Source: a virus
Length of the DNA: 64,000 nucleotides
Virus record (IMG/VR): IMGVR_UViG_3300037088_000797
Location: 64,001 to 128,000 of that record
Reading direction: 5' to 3' (one strand)
Within the stretch, counting starts at the first letter, position 1; every line of letters begins with the position of its first letter. Below are positions 1 through 6,604 of this stretch, in pieces. The translations under genes were made by a program, and so were the position numbers. The notes under the pieces were generated by a model, which ran no database searches, had not been told where the DNA came from, and saw only the letters and a program-made list of their open reading frames with translations.

Positions 1-646
1 CTTGTTCTAAAATATCTGCGTTTTGTTTCTTCAGTTTAGTCTTGATGTAGTTTATTCTGTTACTTACAGTACTACTGGTAAGATTAAATTCTTTACCAAT
101 TTCACAATGGCTATAACCCTGCACATATTTCATATTCAATAATCCATAATCAGTTGGTGATATCTGTGAAGAAATATAATTTATAACATCACAATTTTCA
201 AACTCAACGTTATTGGAAGCACTGAATGATGCATTGTTTGAAACTGATAGTGTGCCATTTATAGCACTTGTTTGTGATGCACTACCTGTTGCCCATACGG
301 TAGATTCTCCGTTGAATATTAAGTTTTGAGCACCATTATTACTTATAGATATACCACAATTATTAAAAGTTGAAGTGAACGAATTTAAATCTTTTCTGTA
401 TGTATCAATCATGAAATGTTTGGCGATAACCAACACCCATGTTTTAACACTGGATTTCTCTGGATTATATAGTTTAATATTCTCAAAGACTTTAATTAAA
501 ATCATTTGAACACAATCTTCGAGATCATCTACATTTTTTAGTGGTGGAAGTTTAGTTCTTATAAATTCTTTAACTATTTTCTGATATTTCTTAAAAAATT
601 GTTCCTCTGCTTGACGGTTTCCATTCAAAATATTTTGAGTTAACAT
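1..646 (-). CDS. ECF-like RNA polymerase sigma factor (3' end cut by window edge)
   Basis: An open minus-strand frame starts at the ATG at 646-644 and runs off the left edge (215 codons visible). The N-terminal third looks like sigma region 2: an acidic helix (DDLEDCVQMILIKVFENI) followed by a segment like regions 2.3-2.4 (SVKTWVLVIAKHFMIDTYRK). The C-terminal part looks like region 4, a helix-turn-helix (GYSHCEIGKEFNLTSSTVSN). Between them lies an unusual linker of about 70 residues rich in Asn and Ser. The start overlaps the primase end by 56 nt in another frame, which implies translational coupling. Its likely job is to redirect host RNA polymerase to phage promoters; the GTATTTATA motif of this window is the natural target to test. 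Sigma family membership is fairly secure. The target is inference. Confidence 0.8.
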   Translation of the reverse strand, partial: MLTQNILNGNRQAEEQFFKKYQKIVKEFIRTKLPPLKNVDDLEDCVQMILIKVFENIKLYNPEKSSVKTWVLVIAKHFMIDTYRKDLNSFTSTFNNCGISISNNGAQNLIFNGESTVWATGSASQTSAINGTLSVSNNASFSASNNVEFENCDVINYISSQISPTDYGLLNMKYVQGYSHCEIGKEFNLTSSTVSNRINYIKTKLKKQNADILEQ

Positions 647-1673
647 CACGTCTTCCGTATCCTTTTCTATCATAGGGTTTCTGTAACTTATTAATAAAGT
701 AATCTTCAACAGTTAAATACCTTGCACTTCGTAAACTTTTCAAAACTTCATCAATGCCATCCCTTTTTCGCATGTTATCCAAGTCATACGTTGTAGGTAA
801 TTTAACTATTCTCACCCTTTCTTCGCAGTCAACATATAGTGTATGTAATTTATAATACAATTCAATGCTGCTTTTATATGCGTCAGGGTCTAACAATACA
901 ACCACATCTGGCTTCATTTCTTTCAGTTTCATATATAATGTGGTTGATAGTGTTTTCCCTAACATTGGTATTGTGTTAACAGGAAATGACAGCATTTCAA
1001 ACGCACCTTCAACAAGGTATACAGTAGAATCCCAATTTACAAGACCCTCATTAAAAATAATCTTATCCTTATCTGATTTAGGATTGTCATACTTCTTTTT
1101 TTTCTCCATTTTCGGGTCATAAGTTCTCCCTACAAAATAATTCACTTCGCCATTTGCATCGTATGAAGGAATTATTATTCTTTTTTCATATTTTCCAGTA
1201 GTACAAAAACCGAGCCGATATTTTAAAATAATATCTCTGGTTATCTTTCTGTCAAGAACTAAATAGTTATATGCTTCAAAATGCTCCAGATTACCTGTTT
1301 CCATTTGAGAAAATAAAATCATTTCTGTTGGTAATTTAACTGGAACAAATTCTTTTTCATCTTCTTCAAATTCATAATCATTGAAAGTACCTGCATAAGA
1401 CTTATAAATTTCATAGTCAGCAGATGAACCAAATGTTCTGATTAACCTACCTAATGAGCCACTAAAACTTGGTTCTTCACATTTCCAGCAACGAAATTGT
1501 CGTCTTGCAGTATTGATTTCAAGATTGAACTTATTATCAGGTTCTGATAGACCTTCTCTTTCTTGGCAATGAGGACAGTTTACCTGAATTTGTTCAGACT
1601 GCATTACACCCTGAACATCACCAAATATATTTTGAATTAAACTATGAAATTCCTGTCCACGTATTTGACTCAT
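591..1673 (-). CDS. DnaG-type DNA primase
   Basis: 360 residues. An N-terminal zinc ribbon is visible (C33-x2-C36 and C62-x2-C65). A TOPRIM domain follows, with the glutamate motif VEGAFE near residue 222 and an acidic DPD at 262-264. This is the architecture of bacterial and phage DnaG-like primases, which make RNA primers for lagging-strand synthesis. It lacks a fused helicase domain and is shorter than cellular DnaG, as is usual for phage primases. The ATG overlaps the stop of the upstream GIY-YIG gene (ATGA at 1670-1673), and its 3' end overlaps the sigma-factor start, so the three genes form one translationally coupled unit. The unit probably runs from the host-type promoter at 2395-2425. 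Confidence 0.88.
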   Translation of the reverse strand: MSQIRGQEFHSLIQNIFGDVQGVMQSEQIQVNCPHCQEREGLSEPDNKFNLEINTARRQFRCWKCEEPSFSGSLGRLIRTFGSSADYEIYKSYAGTFNDYEFEEDEKEFVPVKLPTEMILFSQMETGNLEHFEAYNYLVLDRKITRDIILKYRLGFCTTGKYEKRIIIPSYDANGEVNYFVGRTYDPKMEKKKKYDNPKSDKDKIIFNEGLVNWDSTVYLVEGAFEMLSFPVNTIPMLGKTLSTTLYMKLKEMKPDVVVLLDPDAYKSSIELYYKLHTLYVDCEERVRIVKLPTTYDLDNMRKRDGIDEVLKSLRSARYLTVEDYFINKLQKPYDRKGYGRRDVNSKYFEWKPSSRGTIF

Positions 1674-2389
1674 TTATCAAATATTTTATTTAACCAGTTA
1701 TTCTTTAATGCTGCTCTGTATGCACTGGAATTATTACGATACAGATTAGTTCTTGTTTTATATATTACTCCCTCTGCTTTACACATTTCAAAAGTCCAAT
1801 ATATAAGCATCCAATTCATGTGTGAACAAATATTTTCTAACCATCCATTTATTCGAGCAGATTCGTAAGCAGAACGATTATTCTTTTTAAATTCATTTCT
1901 ACTCTCATATTTCAATGCCAAATTTTTACAGTTTTCATATGTCCATAAACGCATACAATTTCCGACAGTACCACCTTTTGAAGTATTTAATACTTTCCAT
2001 CCATTTTGTAAATATTCAGTAATATATTTTACCTCTAAGTCGGCTGCAAGATCAACCAACAAATAATCAGTTAATTGCTTTAATATTGGAGCTAAATTTG
2101 TTTCATTAATGTGTTTAGTAACAGCATCATTAATATTCTTTTTTCTATTTAAATGTCGTTCTGAAATATTATAAGTTAATCCAATATATGCACAATTATC
2201 AGAAAATTCATACACGTACACACATCTATTATACCAATTGCCAGTTTTTTTCATATGTACACATATTTCATCAAGCCAATTGTTTCTATGTGCTGCACCA
2301 TATGCACCACTTGAATTTACCTGAAATTCAAATCTATGTTCATATTTTAAGGCTTCTTGCCGACAATTTTCTTTTGACCATTTAATCAT
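1670..2389 (-). CDS. GIY-YIG homing endonuclease with W/HM DNA-binding repeats
   Basis: The GIY-YIG nuclease core is seen in VYVYEFSDNCAYIGLTYN near residues 55-75. It is flanked by copies of a repeat of about 40 residues (pattern W-x-x-E-x-C-x-x-x-A-L-K-Y ... SAY-x-x-A-x-x-x-x-W-L-x-x-I-C-x-H-M), one before and two after the nuclease core, likely a DNA-binding array. The ATG at 2389 is preferred over one 30 nt upstream because the repeat starts there (MIKWSKENC). The plus-strand gene at 42923-43666 is a clear paralogue with the same architecture. The stop overlaps the primase start by 4 nt, so the element sits at a gene junction without interrupting a coding region. Function as a homing endonuclease is inferred from fold and setting. 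Confidence 0.82.
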   Translation of the reverse strand: MIKWSKENCRQEALKYEHRFEFQVNSSGAYGAAHRNNWLDEICVHMKKTGNWYNRCVYVYEFSDNCAYIGLTYNISERHLNRKKNINDAVTKHINETNLAPILKQLTDYLLVDLAADLEVKYITEYLQNGWKVLNTSKGGTVGNCMRLWTYENCKNLALKYESRNEFKKNNRSAYESARINGWLENICSHMNWMLIYWTFEMCKAEGVIYKTRTNLYRNNSSAYRAALKNNWLNKIFDK

Positions 2390-2394
2390 AATGG

Positions 2395-2425
2395 CAAATA
2401 TATAAAAAATTTGCACCAAAACAAA
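2395..2425 (-). promoter_or_regulatory. Host-type (Bacteroidota sigma) promoter candidate
   Basis: On the minus strand TTTG (2422-2425) is followed after 19 nt by TATATTTG (2395-2402). This fits the Bacteroidota housekeeping pattern TTTG-N19-21-TAnnTTTG. It lies only 5 nt before the GIY-YIG ATG, so the transcript would be nearly leaderless. It would serve the GIY-YIG, primase and sigma-factor unit. Part of it overlaps the terminator hairpin of the preceding unit. Confidence 0.5.
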
Positions 2426-2442
2426 GGTTTTAATGCAAATTT
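2407..2442 (-). terminator. Hairpin terminator after the 2466-3017 gene
   Basis: The inverted repeat AAATTTGCA (2407-2415) / TGCAAATTT (2434-2442) is extended inwards by AAAAC/GTTTT pairing. On the minus strand it is followed by a T-rich run. It lies 24 nt downstream of the stop at 2466. Confidence 0.55.
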
Positions 2443-2465
2443 AATTTTAGCGTACTTAACTCTAA

Positions 2466-3017
2466 TTAAAAACGTTTCTGATCTTCCAAGAATGGGAAGA
2501 ATAAAATCAATCTGTTCAAGAATGCAACAGGAACAATTATAAAATTACGTCCTAATGCAAGATGATTAGCTTGAATTTCATTGAATAACTGAACAACCTT
2601 TGTTTTTAGCAATGTATCTGAAGCATTTGGATTGTCATTCAACACAACAGCATTTTTTTGCTGTTGAAATGCTGCAAATAAATGTTGATAATCTTCTTTT
2701 GCAAGATTAGCTTCAGCTTTCAGTTTTTTGTTTTCTTCTATCAGTCTTGACATTTGTTCTTCAAGCCATTCAACCCCTTTTGGTTCATCATCTTCTACGA
2801 CTTCAAGAAGATCATCTTTTTTTACTTCTGGTTCAAGTGTTAATTTAACACCATCCAGTAATTCATCAACCTTTGCTTTTGTTTTAAGGTCTCTTTCTTC
2901 TTCAGGAGTGAGCACTTTTTCAGGTGCTTTTACTTCTTCTTTTACGGCAGGTGCTGCAGGAGTTTCCTTTTTGCCTTTTGCCAGTTTTACTAAGTTGTTT
3001 TTTTTCGTTGTTGCCAT
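2466..3017 (-). CDS. Unknown acidic coiled-coil protein
   Basis: 183 residues, not recognised. The first ~30 residues are Lys/Ala/Pro-rich. Residues ~35-90 are strongly charged, followed by a predicted coiled coil (EEQMSRLIEENKKLKAEANLAKEDYQ) and a C-terminal hydrophobic segment (NFIIVPVAFLNRLILFFPFL) that could be a helix or membrane-contacting. It begins 2 nt after the metallophosphoesterase stop, so it is co-transcribed with it. A replication or recombination accessory role is possible from context only. Confidence 0.65.
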   Translation of the reverse strand: MATTKKNNLVKLAKGKKETPAAPAVKEEVKAPEKVLTPEEERDLKTKAKVDELLDGVKLTLEPEVKKDDLLEVVEDDEPKGVEWLEEQMSRLIEENKKLKAEANLAKEDYQHLFAAFQQQKNAVVLNDNPNASDTLLKTKVVQLFNEIQANHLALGRNFIIVPVAFLNRLILFFPFLEDQKRF

Positions 3018-3019
3018 TA

Positions 3020-4477
3020 TTATTCTATTGTTAAATTTGCATTTAAGTGTGCAATCATACCTGTTTCATCGTTCCATATAAAACCTTCGCCAGCTTTAAG
3101 TGCACCAATGAAACCTTTCTTATGATGCCATTCTTCTGTACCTGTCAGACTTGAAAGATACCTTACGGTAACACCCAAATCTTCATTTGTCATTTGTGCT
3201 TTATCAAGCACAGTATATTTCATGTCTCTTTTTCTATGAATATGACCAACATGCCATTCGTGAAACAATGTTTCGCTCCACAATGGTTTAGATTCAATAT
3301 CACTTGCCATAATTAACGGTAATGAACTTTCTTTTTCTTCACTTCCGTGAGTAAGACCAATTAATACTTTACCAAACTGGTAATATTTTCTTGGTGAAGC
3401 ACCATTATTAACCTTAACCTGTGTGTCATTGTTATACCATGCTTCAAGATATGAACCAAGATAAAAACTGCGTTCGAAATCATGATTACCCGGTATGTTC
3501 ACCACATCTATCGGTACACCAGTTTGTTTCAATAAGCTGATTGCATCAATAAGTAATCTGACACCAACATTGAAAGTTTTCTGCCAACGTAAATCTTCAT
3601 CCTGTGGAGTTCCTTTGGTTGTTGTGTTAAAAATGGTGTCACTATTAAAGAAGTCACTACCTATTGGAAACAGAATTTTATTGTATTTAAATCCGCTTGC
3701 ATTCTTAACAAGAGTTGCAACAGTTGTCAAAAATCTTTGACGAGCAATTTTTGTATCGTAACTTTCACCAGTTTCACCGCCCCAAGCAAGTTTACCTAAG
3801 TGCAGATCGAAAATTGTTACTTCGAAAAGGTTATTTTCATTATCAACAGAACTTTCTTTGGGATAAATAGCAAGTAAAGGTGCTTTATAGTTTTTAGTCA
3901 TTTCCTGAAAAATCTCACCAATTATTTTTTCTCTAATTGCTTCATTTTTTCTGTTAAGAGTTGCTTTAACCTGAAAGTTTTGAACTGTTCTTGCATAACC
4001 GTCTGCCCATCCTGTAACGTCCCATTTATTAACACGATACTGAGCAACTTTCCAAGTATCCATATCTACCTTGCATGCAGCAAGTAATTCTTCAAGTGTT
4101 TTAATGTGATTTTTTGGATAACTTTCATCACCATTCCATATGATGCTTGCTTGAGTGCCTTTTTGATCAAAAATTATTTGATCTTTACCGTTAACGGCTG
4201 GCGGAATGTCATTGGGTTTTGTTTCTTCAATGGTGATTTCGTCTTCTTTTGTTCCGAAACCCCTATAATACGCATATTCTTTATATGCTTCGTCAAATAA
4301 CTGAAATAAATCTTTTTCGAGTTCTCCTTCTTCGTAAAGTTCATATACCAATGCTTTGATATTTTTTACGTAAGTATCAGAAAATCCACATTGTTTGGAT
4401 GCTTCTTTGACTGATATGTGATTTTTGATTGCATAATTAATAACATCTACTGCTTTTTCAATTCGTTTTCTTTCCAT
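3020..4477 (-). CDS. Metallophosphoesterase with N-terminal helix-turn-helix
   Basis: 485 residues. Residues ~10-50 form a helix-turn-helix (SVKEASKQCGFSDTYVKN). The C-terminal half has all calcineurin-type metallophosphoesterase motifs in order: DLH at 224-226, GSD (near 270), GNHD at 330-333, THGS and a terminal GHIH. This resembles SbcD/Mre11-type nucleases, although the usual SbcC/gp46-like ATPase partner is not next door. It may process DNA ends or branched DNA. The fusion of an HTH to this fold is uncommon. Upstream is a host-type promoter match (4516-4546) with a leader of about 35 nt, in contrast to the late-type motif of structural genes. Confidence 0.83.
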   Translation of the reverse strand: MERKRIEKAVDVINYAIKNHISVKEASKQCGFSDTYVKNIKALVYELYEEGELEKDLFQLFDEAYKEYAYYRGFGTKEDEITIEETKPNDIPPAVNGKDQIIFDQKGTQASIIWNGDESYPKNHIKTLEELLAACKVDMDTWKVAQYRVNKWDVTGWADGYARTVQNFQVKATLNRKNEAIREKIIGEIFQEMTKNYKAPLLAIYPKESSVDNENNLFEVTIFDLHLGKLAWGGETGESYDTKIARQRFLTTVATLVKNASGFKYNKILFPIGSDFFNSDTIFNTTTKGTPQDEDLRWQKTFNVGVRLLIDAISLLKQTGVPIDVVNIPGNHDFERSFYLGSYLEAWYNNDTQVKVNNGASPRKYYQFGKVLIGLTHGSEEKESSLPLIMASDIESKPLWSETLFHEWHVGHIHRKRDMKYTVLDKAQMTNEDLGVTVRYLSSLTGTEEWHHKKGFIGALKAGEGFIWNDETGMIAHLNANLTIE

Positions 4478-4515
4478 ACTAACTATTTTAGATAAAATTA
4501 TTTATAAATTTTTGT

Positions 4516-4546
4516 CAAACTTATAACAAAAATGTCATAAAGACAA
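4516..4546 (-). promoter_or_regulatory. Host-type promoter candidate for the metallophosphoesterase unit
   Basis: On the minus strand TTG (4544-4546) is followed after 20 nt by TAAGTTTG (4516-4523). This matches the Bacteroidota -33/-7 pattern TTG-N19-21-TAnnTTTG. The start codon lies 38 nt downstream. Confidence 0.5.
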
Positions 4547-4550
4547 GACT

Positions 4551-4903
4551 TTATATAAATACATTATCATTTTTTTTAAGAAAGGCTATCATTTCCTCTA
4601 TATTTTGACATTCACGACCAAAATTAGCTATACTTACCATTGGCATGTCAAACCATTCGCCTACTTTACGAAACGGTAATAACCTGTTTTGTAAATTTTT
4701 TCAATTTTATTTGCAACTTCTGATTGATATATCTCAACAAGTTTTAATTTTGAAGAGTTACCTGTTTGTAACTGTTCAATTCTTCTTTGTGGATGCTTTG
4801 AAACTCCTACTTTATAATATCCGTTTTCTAAAGACTGAATTAAATAAACATAATTAATCTTATCTTGTGGATTTGTAGGAATAGTTAAATTGTGTTTTCT
4901 CAC
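4551..4903 (-). pseudogene. Small GIY-YIG nuclease (T5orf172/MUG113-like), frameshifted
   Basis: A GTG start at 4903 overlaps the RuvC-like stop by 4 nt (GTGA). The first 80 codons encode a GIY-YIG domain (YVYLIQSLENGYYKVGVSK...QRRIEQLQTGN) and stop at 4661. The sequence just before that stop continues in the -1 frame with RKVGEWFDMP and about 35 further codons to a TAA at 4551. GEWF is the conserved C-terminal motif of this nuclease family, so the two frames were once one gene. The break is near 4667-4670, at no canonical slippery heptamer, so a one-base change (or a sequencing error) is likelier than programmed frameshifting. The truncated product keeps the catalytic GIY-YIG half. Confidence 0.72.
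4553..4561 (-). promoter_or_regulatory. GTATTTATA motif inside the 3' end of the GIY-YIG remnant
   Basis: A perfect GTATTTATA on the minus strand, but 75 nt from the next start (4477) and overlapping the end of the frameshifted GIY-YIG frame. The spacing is unlike that of other copies, so activity is uncertain. Confidence 0.3.
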
Positions 4904-5511
4904 TTTAAAATGCCCAATTGTTTTAATCCAGCGATTCCAACCGCATAACTATCAGACATATCGAAGCACATGTCTTTAGGTTCATTTGAGTCTTTCTTAT
5001 AAAACCACTCGATTTGGGGTTCTAAAGTACAAACTTTTTTCCAGATATACAACTTTTTTTCTTTAATATATTCTGGTGGAAATGATAATACTTCAACCAT
5101 TTCACCTTTTTTCTTTTCAAGATGAACTAATTCTGGACAAAATAATTTACGTGAATCATATACTGATATTTTTTTGGGATAAACATTAAATACTCTGAAA
5201 AGCAAGTATCTACATATGCCATTGAATCCATAAAGTAATGAAACTGTATTGGCATTATTACTGCCACCAAGAGGTTCTTCAACCACAATGTGTGCAATTT
5301 CACTATTTAATTCATGCTTAATACGTTCTTTATAATCTTCAACGTACTTTCTGAATATTTCTGCCTTATGCATATCTCTGTCTTCAACGGGTATGTCTTT
5401 TCCGAGTTTTAATTCAAGATGTTTTAACTCGATAAGTTTTCCCCTTTTATCCCATAACGCACTGCCAATATTAGTGGTACTTATATCCAATGACCAAATA
5501 TATCTTTCCAT
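4900..5511 (-). CDS. RuvC-like Holliday-junction resolvase/nuclease
   Basis: 203 residues with an RNase H-like fold of RuvC type. The first strand is WSLDISTTNIGSALWD (catalytic Asp near 9), the second acidic site is IVVEEPLGG (Glu near 75), and the C-terminal helix CFDMSDSYAVG carries further aspartates. Phage RuvC-like enzymes resolve recombination and replication intermediates before packaging; T4 uses the unrelated endonuclease VII. It sits 3 nt after the RHH protein stop and overlaps the following GIY-YIG start, so the three genes are one unit. Other RNase H-fold nucleases cannot be excluded, but the motif spacing favours RuvC. Confidence 0.82.
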   Translation of the reverse strand: MERYIWSLDISTTNIGSALWDKRGKLIELKHLELKLGKDIPVEDRDMHKAEIFRKYVEDYKERIKHELNSEIAHIVVEEPLGGSNNANTVSLLYGFNGICRYLLFRVFNVYPKKISVYDSRKLFCPELVHLEKKKGEMVEVLSFPPEYIKEKKLYIWKKVCTLEPQIEWFYKKDSNEPKDMCFDMSDSYAVGIAGLKQLGILK

Positions 5512-5514
5512 AAA

Positions 5515-5748
5515 TTATTTATTTAATCCTTCAATAGCTTGAAGACGAAGCGATTTTGATGAATCTTCTTCTTTCATCGCATCGATAATTTTCTGAACAT
5601 CTTTTGGATTTCTAAGATATACTCTTATTAAATCTTCGATAACACCACCAATTTTCATGCTTTTGCCCTTACACAATACTTTGAATTGATTATGTAATTT
5701 GCCATCAATTATAATTGACTTAGGCTTTGTTTCTTCATTAATTCCCAT
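5515..5748 (-). CDS. Ribbon-helix-helix DNA-binding protein
   Basis: 77 residues. Residues 10-48 fit the MetJ/Arc ribbon-helix-helix pattern: a strand (KSIIIDGKLHNQFK), a first helix, a turn (KGKSMKIGGV) and a second helix (IEDLIRVYLRNP). Proteins of this size and fold are usually dimeric repressors. It begins the unit carrying the RuvC-like gene, so autoregulation of that unit is possible. No operator could be identified. A late-like motif (AGTATTTATT) lies 30 nt upstream. Confidence 0.62.
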   Translation of the reverse strand: MGINEETKPKSIIIDGKLHNQFKVLCKGKSMKIGGVIEDLIRVYLRNPKDVQKIIDAMKEEDSSKSLRLQAIEGLNK

Positions 5749-5778
5749 ATATATTATAAATTTTAAATCATAATTTAT

Positions 5779-5787
5779 AATAAATAC
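5779..5787 (-). promoter_or_regulatory. Late-type motif variant (GTATTTATT)
   Basis: A one-mismatch copy of the GTATTTATA motif, 30 nt upstream of the RHH gene start, in the only intergenic stretch between the tail genes and this unit. Confidence 0.45.
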
Positions 5788-5830
5788 TAAGAATTTATAA
5801 AAAAATATAAATTTTTATGATTATTTTGAA

Positions 5831-6583
5831 TTAAAAGTCGATATCGAACACAATTGTTCTTGTGATATTTGAATCTTTCGTGATAGGGTCATTTAATTTA
5901 CCCATAGCAACCAGATTTTTATTAACATCATAAATACCAATTTCTGTAATAGCTACTGCTGGTTTAATTAGCATTTGTTGCCAGCTAAGATTTGTAGAAG
6001 AATTAAAATTATTTAAATTTAATGTAATTGCAAGATCAGTTACGAATACGTCTGCATGTATTTGCGTTGAAACATTACCAAGGAAATATATTTCATCACC
6101 AAATGATAAAGTATTCGCTGATACTGCTGGATAATTTAAATATGAAAGATTATATGTAGTGAAACCAGTACCATTAATTTGTCCAATTGGTATTTTAAAT
6201 ATATTATTTACCAATTCATTTGCAGTTAATGGAGCACCTGCAACATGTAATGCAGGTGTTGTTATTTGCGGTGTAAGATCATACAATTTCCAATTTGCGG
6301 GATTTGGAGTTGTTGTACCAGTTGGATTTATTAACACGCTTTGAACTATTGCATATATTTTATTTGCAGTGAATCCAGTGCCACTTCCAGTGCTGTTTAA
6401 ATATTTAAATGGAGCAGTTGCACCAGTAGTACCTCCAGAGAAATTCATAATAATTTCCTGTATTGGAAAATTATTTGTTTCAATATTAATTGAAGTAATA
6501 TAATTACAATGAATTCCAGTACTATAACCAGTCGTTGTTGCACTTAAAAGATATGAAGCAAATATTGTATAATCTTGTGTCAT
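5831..6583 (-). CDS. Tail/baseplate-associated structural protein
   Basis: 250 residues, beta-rich and low in charge. The C-terminal stretch ITEIGIYDVNKNLVAMGKL followed by DPITKDSNI and an aromatic end is like the conserved end of phage tail-collar and baseplate-attached fibre proteins (pattern EIGIYD...LVA.GKL). It is the last gene of the baseplate/tail unit, 21 nt after the FnIII protein stop and without its own promoter motif. The exact position in the virion is unknown. Confidence 0.6.
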   Translation of the reverse strand: MTQDYTIFASYLLSATTTGYSTGIHCNYITSINIETNNFPIQEIIMNFSGGTTGATAPFKYLNSTGSGTGFTANKIYAIVQSVLINPTGTTTPNPANWKLYDLTPQITTPALHVAGAPLTANELVNNIFKIPIGQINGTGFTTYNLSYLNYPAVSANTLSFGDEIYFLGNVSTQIHADVFVTDLAITLNLNNFNSSTNLSWQQMLIKPAVAITEIGIYDVNKNLVAMGKLNDPITKDSNITRTIVFDIDF

Positions 6584-6604
6584 TTTCTATTTTATTTAAA
6601 ATTA

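Noticed and set aside
4655-4675. Programmed -1 frameshift in the GIY-YIG gene
   Set aside because: No X-XXY-YYZ slippery heptamer at the junction and no clear downstream structure; a mutation is simpler.
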